64,000 nucleotides of DNA from Parvibaculum sp040390855 (GTDB taxonomy: Bacteria; Pseudomonadota; Alphaproteobacteria; Parvibaculales; Parvibaculaceae), in contig JAZJXO010000005.1 of the NCBI GenBank assembly GCA_040390855.1, positions 1 to 64,000 of the forward strand, given 5' to 3'. A program made the translations under genes and the position numbers. The notes under the pieces were generated by a model. It was not told the DNA's origin. It was given only the letters and a program-made list of their open reading frames with translations, and did not search any database. This document shows positions 30,804 to 39,540 of the stretch, in pieces (positions within the stretch are counted from its first letter, which is position 1; every line of letters starts with the position of its first letter).

Positions 30804-31943
30804 ATGACAGGTCGGTTCGTCAATGAAGCTCTTGTGGGTATTGCAGGCAGCCGCGCAAAACTCGCAACGCCCGCCCTTGTCCTCGACCTTGATGCCTTTG
30901 AACGCAACATCGCGAAGATGGCGGATCATGTCCGCCGCAACGGGCTGAACCTCCGCCCCCATGCGAAGACGCATAAATGCGTCGAGATCGCGAAGCGGCA
31001 GATCGCGGCGGGCGCTGTGGGACAGTGCTGCGCCAAGCTGGGTGAAGCCGAAACGATGGGGGAGGGCGGTGTTGAAAGCATCATCATCACGTCGCCCGTT
31101 GTGACGCGCCAAGGCATTGCGCGGGCCATGATGCTGAACGCAAGGATTTCCGATCTGATGCTCACCGTCGACAATCCGGAGAATGCGAGCGCACTCGGCG
31201 CTGCGGCGAAAGCATCAGGCAAGCCGCTCAAGGTTCTCGTCGATCTCGATCCAGGACTGCACCGCACGGGCATCGCGCCCGGCGAACCTGTTCTGGCATT
31301 GGCAAAACAAATCCATGCTGACGACAATCTCGTTCTGCGCGGCCTGCAATGCTATGCCGGTCACGTCATGCATATCGAAGAGTTCGGCGAACGACGCGAG
31401 GCGTCGCTCGTCGCGATGAAACTGCTCGGCAAAACACGCGATGCGCTCAAGGCGGCTGACCTGCCGACCGATATTATTTCAGGCGGCGGCACGGGAAGTT
31501 TCGATATTGACCCCGAAGCGCATGTCCTGACCGAATTGCAGGGCGGCTCTTATGTCTTCATGGACAAACAATACAATGACGTAAAAGCGCCGAACGGTGG
31601 TGCGGCACCTTTTGAAACATCGCTCTTTGTACAGATGAGTGTGGTGTCGAACAACACGGCAGGTCTTGTCACAACGGATGCGGGTTTCAAGGCGTTCTCG
31701 ACCGATGCGGAGCCGCCGGTGCTTCTCTCCGGCGCGTCCGAGGGAGCAAAGTATTTTTTCTTCGGTGACGAGCAGGGCGGCATCATTCTGCCCAAAGGCG
31801 GCAAGCTGCCATTGGGCACATCGCTCACCGCGATCACGCCGCATTGCGACCCGACCGTGAACCTTTATGACGCCTATCACGTGGTGCGCGGCGACACGCT
31901 GGTCGCGATCTGGCCGATCGAGGCGCGCGGCAAGAGTGCATAG
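30804..31943 (+). CDS. D-threonine aldolase / D-serine dehydratase-like PLP enzyme
   Basis: Fold-type III PLP enzyme of 379 residues (alanine-racemase-like N-terminal barrel plus DSD1-type C-terminal domain). The PLP Lys is in LRPHAKTHKC; the phosphate-binding stretch is SGGGTGSFDID. The metal site reads ITPHCDPTVNLYDAYHVV: a His-x-Asp pair as in D-threonine aldolases, with Cys between. Start 30804 is preferred to 30795 because the AGGGG lies about ten bases before it. Which D-amino acid it acts on is not determined. Confidence 0.88.
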   Translation: MTGRFVNEALVGIAGSRAKLATPALVLDLDAFERNIAKMADHVRRNGLNLRPHAKTHKCVEIAKRQIAAGAVGQCCAKLGEAETMGEGGVESIIITSPVVTRQGIARAMMLNARISDLMLTVDNPENASALGAAAKASGKPLKVLVDLDPGLHRTGIAPGEPVLALAKQIHADDNLVLRGLQCYAGHVMHIEEFGERREASLVAMKLLGKTRDALKAADLPTDIISGGGTGSFDIDPEAHVLTELQGGSYVFMDKQYNDVKAPNGGAAPFETSLFVQMSVVSNNTAGLVTTDAGFKAFSTDAEPPVLLSGASEGAKYFFFGDEQGGIILPKGGKLPLGTSLTAITPHCDPTVNLYDAYHVVRGDTLVAIWPIEARGKSA

Positions 31944-32020
31944 TGAAGCGTGATTCAAAACCGGTGCGCAATCGGCCACCGATCTTTCGCCCTTGTCGGA
32001 CCGGTCAATGAGTGAAAGCA

Positions 32021-32446
32021 CTAACGCATCAGCATCATCATCTTTGAGGCTTCTTCGCCTTCGATGGTTTTGAAGCCATGTTCCTTATACAGATCATGGG
32101 CATCATTTGTGCTGAGGAGAAAACGGCTCACCTTGGCCAGCGCCGGATCGGTAATCACGGTTTCGATGAGCCATTTGCCAAGGCCGCGACCGCGATGGAC
32201 GGGCAGGACATAGACGTCGGAAAACCAGCAGAAGCGGGTGCCATCGGTGACGACGCGGGCAAAGCCTGTCTGTTCACCGTCGGGCGAGAACATGCCGTAA
32301 GCGCGCGAATTGAGAATGCTCTCCCAGAGATCGGCGGGAGGCACTTCGCTCGCCCAATAGGTCGCGCGCAACATGCGCAGGATCGACTCTTTGTCGAGTT
32401 TCGATTTATCGGTGTTGATCTCAAATCCGTGACGCAACCAACTCAT
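32021..32446 (-). CDS. GNAT family N-acetyltransferase
   Basis: A 141-residue acetyltransferase. The acetyl-CoA loop is VYVLPVHRGRGLGKWLIETVI (Q/RxxGxG/A region) and the C-terminal LYKEHGFKTIEG is typical of the fold. The substrate is unknown. It follows the phosphotransferase gene on the same strand by 48 bases, perhaps co-transcribed with purD and the phosphotransferase. Confidence 0.88.
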   Translation of the reverse strand: MSWLRHGFEINTDKSKLDKESILRMLRATYWASEVPPADLWESILNSRAYGMFSPDGEQTGFARVVTDGTRFCWFSDVYVLPVHRGRGLGKWLIETVITDPALAKVSRFLLSTNDAHDLYKEHGFKTIEGEEASKMMMLMR

Positions 32447-32494
32447 TCTTAAATGTCCCGTTTCTTTAGGGTTCTTGTTTTCAATATAGTCTTG

Positions 32495-33598
32495 TCAGGA
32501 ACCGGCGCCTGCACGCAACGCATATTTCCATGCTTCTTCAGCGAGCGGACGAACATTTTCCGACATGGTTCTGGCATGTTCGCTCGACGCCGTGCCGTCA
32601 CGCACGCGCCCTGCAATACCTTGCAGGATGCCTGCGAGGCGGAAGAAATTATAGGCGAAGTAGAAATCGAGATTGTCGATGCCGGAGCGGTTTGTCGATT
32701 TGCAATACATGGCGATATATTCGTCGAGTGTCGGAATGCCGAGCGACTTCAAATCGGCAGTCGCAATCGAGCCCGTGCCGCCGCCTGTGCCCTGACCCGG
32801 CATTACCCATTGCATACAGCTATAGGTGAAATCGCCGAGCGGATGGCCGAGCGTTGAAAGCTCCCAGTCGAGCACGGCGATGACGCGAGGCTCGGTGGGA
32901 TGCAGCACCGTGTTGTCGAGGCGGTAGTCACCATGGACGACGCTCACCGTGTCGTCTGCCGGAATGTTGTCAGGCAACCATTCCATGAGCGCATTCATCT
33001 CGCTGATGGTCTGCGTTTCCGACGCGACATATTGTTTTGTCCAGCGCGAGACCTGACGCGCGAAATAATTGCCCGGTTTGCCGAAGTCAGATAGACCCGC
33101 TTTCACGTAATCAATCGTGTGCAGATGCGCCATGGTGGCGTTGAGCGACTGGTAAATTTTTGTGCGCGTGGCGGGGTCCTGATTGGGGAGCAGAGGCTCC
33201 CAGAGAACGCGGCCCTGCACCATGTCCATGATGTAGAACGCCGTGCCGATGACGCTGTCATCTTCGCAAAGGCAGAAGGTGCGCGGCGCAGCGAAGCCGA
33301 CATTATGCAGCGCGGTGATGACTTTATATTCGCGGTCAACGGCATGGGCGGACGGCAGCAGCTTTCCCGGCGGCTTACGGCGCAGCACATATTTCTGTTT
33401 GGGCGTGACGAGCTGATAGGTCGGATTGGATTGTCCGCCCTTGAATTGCTGCACAGTGAGAGGGCCTTCATAGCCGTCGATATGCACGCGCATATAGGCG
33501 TCGAGCCGCGCTTCATCGAAGCGGTGGCTTTCGGCGACTTCCTTGGTGCCGGAAAATTGGTCCTGACGGCTTGGTGCCGCCGCGTTGTCACTCGCCAT
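32495..33598 (-). CDS. Phosphotransferase family protein (ACAD10/11 N-domain type)
   Basis: A 367-residue aminoglycoside-phosphotransferase-fold protein. Kinase-like motifs: VLRRKPPGKLLPSAHAVDREYKV (Lys and Glu), VVHGDYRLDNTVLHP (catalytic Asp and Asn) and VIAVLDWELSTLGHP (metal Asp). This subgroup matches the N-terminal part of human ACAD10/11 and is often near acyl-CoA dehydrogenase genes; phosphorylation of 4-hydroxyacyl-CoA or similar intermediates is the role of the human homologues. A close paralogue is at 62215-63288. Confidence 0.88.
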   Translation of the reverse strand: MASDNAAAPSRQDQFSGTKEVAESHRFDEARLDAYMRVHIDGYEGPLTVQQFKGGQSNPTYQLVTPKQKYVLRRKPPGKLLPSAHAVDREYKVITALHNVGFAAPRTFCLCEDDSVIGTAFYIMDMVQGRVLWEPLLPNQDPATRTKIYQSLNATMAHLHTIDYVKAGLSDFGKPGNYFARQVSRWTKQYVASETQTISEMNALMEWLPDNIPADDTVSVVHGDYRLDNTVLHPTEPRVIAVLDWELSTLGHPLGDFTYSCMQWVMPGQGTGGGTGSIATADLKSLGIPTLDEYIAMYCKSTNRSGIDNLDFYFAYNFFRLAGILQGIAGRVRDGTASSEHARTMSENVRPLAEEAWKYALRAGAGS

Positions 33599-33628
33599 GT
33601 CTATTTCCCCGCTTCGTTTTATTTTTGA

Positions 33629-34915
33629 TTACATCGAACGTTTTTCACGCGCGACGGCACGCCAGCCAATATCTGATCGGCAGAAGCCTTCCGGCCAGTC
33701 GATCAGCGCGACGGCCTTGTAAGCTTGTGCTTGCGCCGCACCGACTGTCGCGCCCGTCGCCGTCACGTTGAGCACGCGTCCGCCGATGGCGAGGATGCGC
33801 CCTTCGTCATCGCGTTTGGTGCCCGCGTGGAAGACCTCGACATGGGGGAGTGCGTTGGCCGCATCAATGCCGTCGATCTCGGTGTCTTTCTGGTAAGTGC
33901 CCGGATAGCCGTTGGCAGCCATCACGACGGTCAGTGCGGCGTCGTCTTTCCATTCGATCTTTTGGGTGGCGAGCGTACCGTCATGCGCGGCGATGAGCGC
34001 GGGCATAATGTCGGATTTCATGCGCGTCATCAGTACCTGCGTCTCGGGATCGCCGAAGCGGGCATTATATTCGATGAGCTGCGGGCCGGTTTTCGTCAGC
34101 ATCAAGCCGGCAAAGAGCACACCTTTGAAGGGGGTGCCGCGCGACTTCATGGCGGCGACGGTGGGCTCGATGATCTCGGCCATCACGCGGGCGACGAGGG
34201 CGGGTGTGAGCACGGCTGCGGGCGAATATGCACCCATGCCGCCGGTATTGGGTCCGCGATCATGGTCGAAGACGCGCTTGTGGTCTTGCGCGGTGGCAAG
34301 CGCGAGCGCGGATGTGCCGTCGCAGAGCGCGAAGAAACTCGCTTCTTCGCCTTCGAGGAACTCCTCGACAACGACTTCGGCGCCCGCCGCGCCGAACTTG
34401 CCGGAAAAGATTTCATCAACGGCGGCGGTCGCCTCGTCCGGCGTCATCGCGATGATGACGCCTTTGCCCGCTGCAAGTCCGTCGGCCTTGACCACAATCG
34501 GTGCGCCCTTGGCGGCGATGAAGATTTTGGCGGCGGCGGCATCCGCGAATCGGCCATAAGCGGCAGTCGGAATGTTGAATTCGGCGCAGAGGTCTTTGGT
34601 GTAGCCCTTGGAGCCTTCGAGCCGGGCGGCCATGGCTGTGGGACCGAAGGATTTGATGCCCTCTTTGTCGAGGCGGTCGACGAGGCCTGCGACCAGCGGA
34701 TCTTCGGGGCCGACCATGACGAAGCCGATCTGGTGGCTGCGGCAGAAAGCGACGATGGCGTCGAAATCCAGCACTTTCAGCGGCACACATTCGGCGATCT
34801 GCGAAATACCGCCATTGCCAGGTGCGCAATAGAGCTTGGAGACCAGCGGGCTTGCCGCGATCTTCCAGCACAGGGCGTGTTCGCGGCCACCTGAGCCGAT
34901 GACGAGTACGTTCAT
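33629..34915 (-). CDS. purD: Phosphoribosylamine-glycine ligase
   Basis: ATP-grasp enzyme of purine synthesis, 428 residues, forming GAR from phosphoribosylamine, glycine and ATP. Conserved stretches: MNVLVIGSGGREHALCWKI, CAPGNGGI, FGPTAMAARLEGSKGYTKDLC, PIVVKADGLAAGKGVIIA, DHKRVFDHDRGPNTGGMGAYSPA, and EYNARFGDPETQVLM. Divergent from xseA, a gene order seen in other alphaproteobacteria. Confidence 0.97.
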   Translation of the reverse strand: MNVLVIGSGGREHALCWKIAASPLVSKLYCAPGNGGISQIAECVPLKVLDFDAIVAFCRSHQIGFVMVGPEDPLVAGLVDRLDKEGIKSFGPTAMAARLEGSKGYTKDLCAEFNIPTAAYGRFADAAAAKIFIAAKGAPIVVKADGLAAGKGVIIAMTPDEATAAVDEIFSGKFGAAGAEVVVEEFLEGEEASFFALCDGTSALALATAQDHKRVFDHDRGPNTGGMGAYSPAAVLTPALVARVMAEIIEPTVAAMKSRGTPFKGVLFAGLMLTKTGPQLIEYNARFGDPETQVLMTRMKSDIMPALIAAHDGTLATQKIEWKDDAALTVVMAANGYPGTYQKDTEIDGIDAANALPHVEVFHAGTKRDDEGRILAIGGRVLNVTATGATVGAAQAQAYKAVALIDWPEGFCRSDIGWRAVAREKRSM

Positions 34916-35038
34916 GTCGTCCGAAAGTCCCTTTCGCGGGGCAGAGTTTGAGCCTGCTTTTTGTTATGAGGCAAAAACTTGTAACATGCACAACGCGTGA
35001 GGCAAGCCCGCCGATACGCTCATGTCCGGTCCCGATGA

Positions 35039-36496
35039 ATGTCTGATTCCCTTGAAAGCCGCGAAGCTGCGCCATTTGCCGGTCCGGCCGGTAATGCACA
35101 TGAATTCTCCGTCAGCGAGTTGTCTTTTTCGCTGAAACGGACGGTCGAGGAGACTTATGGCCATGTGCGGGTTCGGGGCGAGATCACAGGCTTTCGCGGT
35201 GTGCACACATCCGGCCACAGCTATTTTGCGCTGAAGGATGACAAGGCGCGGCTGGAGGCCGTGATCTGGAAGGGCGTTTACGGGAAATTGCGCTTCAAGC
35301 CCGCCGAGGGGCTGGAGGTGATCGCCACCGGCAAGCTCACGACATTTCCGGGCAGTTCCAAATATCAGATCGTGATCGAACAGCTTGAGCCCGCAGGCAT
35401 CGGCGCACTGATGGCACTCTTGGAGGAGCGCAAGAAGACGCTTGCCGCCGAGGGGCTCTTTGCGGCGGAGCGCAAGAAACCGATCCCGCATCTGCCGGAT
35501 GTGATCGGCGTCATCACCAGCCCCACGGGCGCGGTCATCCGCGACATTCTTCATCGGCTGTCGGATCGTTTTCCGCGTCATGTTCTGGTCTGGCCTGTGC
35601 GCGTGCAGGGTGACACGGCGGCGGGCGAGGTGGCGAACGCCATTGCGGGGTTCAATGCGTTTGCAGTGGGCGGAAAAATTCCGCGTCCCGATCTGATCAT
35701 CGTGGCGCGGGGCGGCGGCTCGATCGAGGATCTTTGGGCATTCAACGAGGAAGTGGTCGTGAGGGCGGTGGCGGCATCCGATATTCCGCTGATCTCGGCG
35801 GTGGGCCACGAGACGGACACGACGCTGATCGACTATGTGTCGGACCGGCGTGCGCCGACGCCGACCGCGGCGGCAGAAATGGCCGTGCCGGTGCGGGCCG
35901 ACATGATCGCTTCAGTGATGGACCTGACGCGACGGATGCTGCGGGCGCAGACGCGATTGCTTGAGACACGGAAGAATGATTTGCGCGGGCTTGTGCGGGC
36001 GCTGCCGCGTCTCACGGATTTGATCGCGTTGCCGAGGCAGAGGTTTGATCATATCGGCGAGCGGCTGGGGCTTGCCTTGAAACGCGCCACGGAGGTGAAG
36101 CGGGCACGGCTGTCGAAAGTTGAAGGGAAACTCTCGACGCAGCTTATTCGCTTTCGCATTGCGGACGGGAAGAAGCGGCTCACCGGCTTGACCGAGCGCA
36201 GCATGAGTGCCGAGCGGCGGCATTTGTCGGACCTCGCACGCAGGCTCGACGGGATGGGTAAGCTGTTGCAGTCCTATTCCTATCAGGGTGTGCTGGAGCG
36301 CGGTTATGCGGTGGTGCGCGGGCCGGACGGCAAGCCGCTGCGCGGGAGCGCCGGGCGCAAGGCAGGCGAGGCGCTGTCGGTCGAGTTTGCGGGAGATGAC
36401 CGGCTGGGCGTTGTCGTTGCCGGTGGCGGCACGCCAGTCGAGTCACCGAAAAAGAAAACGAAGCAGAGCGGGGGCGGGCAGGGGAGTTTGCTTTAG
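35039..36496 (+). CDS. xseA: Exodeoxyribonuclease VII large subunit
   Basis: Nuclease subunit of 485 residues that degrades single-stranded DNA. N-terminal OB-fold (VRVRGEITGFRGVHTSGHSYFALKDDKARLEAVIWKG), then the catalytic domain with GVITSPTGAVIRDILHRLSDRFP, DLIIVARGGGSIEDLWAFNEEVV and SAVGHETDTTLIDYVSDRRAPTPTAAAE, and a long coiled coil. The C terminus is Lys/Gly-rich. It is followed within 41 bases by a DUF2093 gene; xseB is not in the window. Confidence 0.96.
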   Translation: MSDSLESREAAPFAGPAGNAHEFSVSELSFSLKRTVEETYGHVRVRGEITGFRGVHTSGHSYFALKDDKARLEAVIWKGVYGKLRFKPAEGLEVIATGKLTTFPGSSKYQIVIEQLEPAGIGALMALLEERKKTLAAEGLFAAERKKPIPHLPDVIGVITSPTGAVIRDILHRLSDRFPRHVLVWPVRVQGDTAAGEVANAIAGFNAFAVGGKIPRPDLIIVARGGGSIEDLWAFNEEVVVRAVAASDIPLISAVGHETDTTLIDYVSDRRAPTPTAAAEMAVPVRADMIASVMDLTRRMLRAQTRLLETRKNDLRGLVRALPRLTDLIALPRQRFDHIGERLGLALKRATEVKRARLSKVEGKLSTQLIRFRIADGKKRLTGLTERSMSAERRHLSDLARRLDGMGKLLQSYSYQGVLERGYAVVRGPDGKPLRGSAGRKAGEALSVEFAGDDRLGVVVAGGGTPVESPKKKTKQSGGGQGSLL

Positions 36497-36536
36497 CTGC
36501 ATTGAAGCCAGTGCGCTAACCCGCTAAACTCATGCC

Positions 36537-36755
36537 ATGAACAGAATTGACAAAATGAACAGCGGTGGTGAAGCGGAAATCGTCTATGGCGATGGCGAGT
36601 TTCATGTTGTGAAGCCCGGCGCTTACGTCAAATGCGCGGTCACGGGCGTGAATATTGATCTCGACGATCTGCGCTATTGGAATGTCGATTTGCAAGAGGC
36701 TTATGCATCGCCTGAAGCCTCGCTGAAGCGTCATCAATACAAGCGCATTGTCTGA
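36537..36755 (+). CDS. DUF2093 protein
   Basis: A 72-residue protein of an uncharacterised alphaproteobacterial family (GEAEIVYGDGEFHVVKPGAYVKCAVTG, LDDLRYWNVDLQEAYASPE). No catalytic motif. The ATG at 36537 is used; a second at 36555 is possible. Its stop and the start of the M23 peptidase share one base (TGATG), so they are coupled. This family usually sits close to lpxK, as here. Confidence 0.9.
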   Translation: MNRIDKMNSGGEAEIVYGDGEFHVVKPGAYVKCAVTGVNIDLDDLRYWNVDLQEAYASPEASLKRHQYKRIV

Positions 36756-37600
36756 TGAGGCTGCTTGTACTTGCATTGGGCCTGACGCTGCTGGCAATGC
36801 CTGCGCAGGCGGCTGTTATTCTCAAAGGCTATATCGAACAGGGTGCGCTCGTCGTCGGGCAAACGGACCCCGAGGCAAAGGTCGTACTGGATGGCAAGCT
36901 GCTCATGGTGTCGCCCAAAGGATTTTTTGCATTTGGATTCGCCCGCGATCACGGGCCGAAGGCGACGCTTCTGGTTGTGACGCCGGACGGCAAGCGGGAA
37001 ACAAAAAATCTGACAGTCGCGCCGCGCCTATGGGCCGTGCAGTCGATCACCGGGGTTGAACAGAAATATGTGACGCCGCCGCCGGATGTGCTGGAACGCA
37101 TCAAGCGCGAGAAAGACCTGAAGCTCGCGGCACGGGTCTGCGACACGAATGCCAACTGGTTTGCCGAAGATTTCATCTGGCCTGCCAAGGGTCCGGTGAG
37201 CGGTGTTTTTGGCAGCCAGCGCATTTTCAACGGCGTGAAAAAGAACCCGCATTTCGGCGTCGATGTGGCGGCCTCTCAGGGCGCGCAGATCGTCGCGCCT
37301 GCAGACGGCATCGTGCGGTTGGCGCAGCCGGATATGTTTTATGAGGGCGGTCTCGTCTTCATTGATCACGGACAGGGTGTCACGACGCAATATCTCCATA
37401 TGTCGCGCATCGACGTGACGGTCGGCCAGCGCGTGCGGCGGGGCGATCCCGTGGGCGCGGTCGGCAAGACGGGTCGGGCAACGGGCGCGCATTTGCACTG
37501 GGGCATGACGTGGTGCGGCATGCAAGTGGACGCGTCGTTGCGCGTATCCGGCGTCGGGCCCAAGGGCGCGGAACCCGGCATGAAGGTCGGCGGGATGTAG
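36755..37600 (+). CDS. M23 family metallopeptidase
   Basis: Exported peptidoglycan hydrolase-like protein, 281 residues, signal peptide MRLLVLALGLTLLAMPAQA. The C-terminal LytM domain has zinc ligands in HFGVDVA (His-x3-Asp) and AHLHWGM (His-x-His) and the support His of YLHMSRIDV, so it is likely to be active. The N-terminal part is a beta-rich domain of unknown role. Coupled to DUF2093 and convergent with the lipid A acyltransferase. Confidence 0.92.
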   Translation: MRLLVLALGLTLLAMPAQAAVILKGYIEQGALVVGQTDPEAKVVLDGKLLMVSPKGFFAFGFARDHGPKATLLVVTPDGKRETKNLTVAPRLWAVQSITGVEQKYVTPPPDVLERIKREKDLKLAARVCDTNANWFAEDFIWPAKGPVSGVFGSQRIFNGVKKNPHFGVDVAASQGAQIVAPADGIVRLAQPDMFYEGGLVFIDHGQGVTTQYLHMSRIDVTVGQRVRRGDPVGAVGKTGRATGAHLHWGMTWCGMQVDASLRVSGVGPKGAEPGMKVGGM

Positions 37601-37606
37601 CCGCCG

Positions 37607-38494
37607 CTAGTCTTTATCGGCCCAGCGATTGTGGAGCCAGAACCAGTTTTCCGGTTTCTCGCGGATCCGCGCTTCCAGAAAATCATTGAGCATTTGCGTG
37701 AGGCGTACCGTTTCGCCCATCGGTTCCGCATCGGGTGTCGCGGCGATGGAAGGATAAACCGTCACGCGGAAATTTGCTCCCTGCAAGCGCTCGATACAGG
37801 CGGGAAACATGCGCGTGCCGAGGCGGATAGCAAGGCCCGCAGGCGCGGGCGTTGTCATGGACGTGATACCGAAGAGTGTGACTTCGATGCCCTCATTCAT
37901 TTTCTGATCGAACAGCATGGCGACAAAACCATTGTCGCGCAGGATGGTCAGAAGATCGCGCGTGCCTTTGCGGCCCTTCGGCATTTGCACAGAGCCTGTT
38001 TTGCCACCGCGCATGTCGAGCATCCATTCGTTCACATACGGATTGTTGGCCGGCCGGTAAACCTCGCCGCCTTTGAAACCTTCGCGGTTCATGGCGACGG
38101 GCAGAAGCTCGAAATTGCCGAAATGGCCGGAAAGCAAAAGCCCGCCTTTGCCCGATGCCTTGTGCGCGCGGAGTTCTTCGAGGCCGACAACCTCGATGCG
38201 ATGGGCTTCTTCAGGTTTTCGGAAGGTGTCGATATAGGCATATTCGAAAATGACGCGTCCGAGGTTATCCCACATGGCTTTGATGATGTGGTCGATCTCT
38301 GTGTCGGGAAGTTCGGGCATGGCACGTGCGATGCGCCGCCGCGCGCGGCGCGTGATGCCGAGATGTGGTCCGATATGGCGACCGAGAAAACCGCCGATCG
38401 ACGAGGCGCGATCAAGCCCCGGCAGGCGCACCAGCGCAATGAGACCCGTCAGCACGAGTTCTTCGAGTTTATATTTCCAGTTCTTTTTGCGCAT
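37607..38494 (-). CDS. LpxL/HtrB-type lipid A acyltransferase
   Basis: A 295-residue lysophospholipid acyltransferase-fold protein of the late lipid A acylation family. The catalytic His-x4-Glu motif is in LLSGHFGNFELLPVAMN near residue 130, followed by YRPANNPYVNEWM and the conserved Arg/Gly segment FVAMLFDQKMNEG. It would add a secondary acyl chain at the inner membrane. It is the last gene of the minus-strand envelope cluster, eight bases after lpxK. The acyl donor is not predictable. Confidence 0.88.
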   Translation of the reverse strand: MRKKNWKYKLEELVLTGLIALVRLPGLDRASSIGGFLGRHIGPHLGITRRARRRIARAMPELPDTEIDHIIKAMWDNLGRVIFEYAYIDTFRKPEEAHRIEVVGLEELRAHKASGKGGLLLSGHFGNFELLPVAMNREGFKGGEVYRPANNPYVNEWMLDMRGGKTGSVQMPKGRKGTRDLLTILRDNGFVAMLFDQKMNEGIEVTLFGITSMTTPAPAGLAIRLGTRMFPACIERLQGANFRVTVYPSIAATPDAEPMGETVRLTQMLNDFLEARIREKPENWFWLHNRWADKD

Positions 38495-38502
38495 GGGATG
38501 CT

Positions 38503-39540
38503 CTAACGCCGCTTGGGCTTGCGCGCGAGAAGAATTGCATCGCTGATCAGCGATTCAAGCCCTGTCAGATCGTCAATTAACGCGCGGATCGGCACGGAGA
38601 CGGCACCGTCGCGCAGCCGCGCTCTTGCGCTGCCCTCCGGCACGGCTTGCAGGCGCACATGATCTTTTTCCGTCGTCACGATTATCGCGTTCAGATCACG
38701 TGCTCTGAGCAGGATTTTCCGGGCATCGCTTTCGGTGAACATGTGATGGTCGGGAAATTCCTCAACGCCCGCGATGACGGCGTGAAGTTCCTGTAGGGTG
38801 GTGATGAATTTGGCTGGTCGTCCGATGCCGGAAAAAGCAAAGACGGTTCTATTATCGAGGTCGGGGGCTTTTTTCGCGCGAAGGATGGCGCGAAAGACGG
38901 GCAAAGCCTGATTGCGGGCACGTGCGGCAACCGGGTCTGCCGCATGACCGCGCCCGACAAGCATGACGGCGCTGGTGCGTTTCAGCGCATCGTCAAGCCG
39001 TTCGCGCATCGGCCCTGCGGGAATGAGCCGGCCATTGCCGAGACCTGCCGAGGCATCGACGACGAGAAGGGAAAAATCCTTGCGGAGAGAGTTATTCTGA
39101 AATCCGTCATCCATGATGATGACCCGGGCACCGGCACGCGCCGCCGCCGCCGCCCCCTCAGCGCGGTCAACCGACACCCATGTGGGGGCGAGACGGGCAA
39201 GGAGCAGAGGCTCGTCACCGACATTCTTTGCGGTGTCGCGCTCAAGGTTTACCTGCAAAGGTCCGTGTTCGCTGCCGCCATAGCCTCGCGTGAGAAAATG
39301 CACCGCTTCGCCCGCTGCAATGAGACGCTCGGCGAGTGTCAACGCCAGCGGTGTTTTACCGGTGCCGCCTGCGGTGAGATTGCCGATGCAGATGATCGGC
39401 ACGGCAGCCGTTTCAGGGTTCGCGTAATAGCGTTTGATGCGACCGGCAGCGCCCCAGACATAGGCGACCGGCGCGAGCAGGCTTGGGAAAACAGAGAAGC
39501 TGCCGTCGCGGCGCAATTTCCAGAAATCGGGTTCACGCAT
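38503..39540 (-). CDS. lpxK: Tetraacyldisaccharide 4'-kinase
   Basis: Phosphorylates the lipid A disaccharide at position 4'. The 345-residue protein has the P-loop CIGNLTAGGTGKTPLALTLAERL near 53, RGYGG, and DDGFQNNSLRKDFSLLVVDA. The start at 39540 (MREPDFWKLRRDG) overlaps the end of waaA by eight bases. A longer open frame running on to 40521 in the same frame is antisense-free waaA out-of-frame reading and is rejected. Confidence 0.96.
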   Translation of the reverse strand: MREPDFWKLRRDGSFSVFPSLLAPVAYVWGAAGRIKRYYANPETAAVPIICIGNLTAGGTGKTPLALTLAERLIAAGEAVHFLTRGYGGSEHGPLQVNLERDTAKNVGDEPLLLARLAPTWVSVDRAEGAAAAARAGARVIIMDDGFQNNSLRKDFSLLVVDASAGLGNGRLIPAGPMRERLDDALKRTSAVMLVGRGHAADPVAARARNQALPVFRAILRAKKAPDLDNRTVFAFSGIGRPAKFITTLQELHAVIAGVEEFPDHHMFTESDARKILLRARDLNAIIVTTEKDHVRLQAVPEGSARARLRDGAVSVPIRALIDDLTGLESLISDAILLARKPKRR

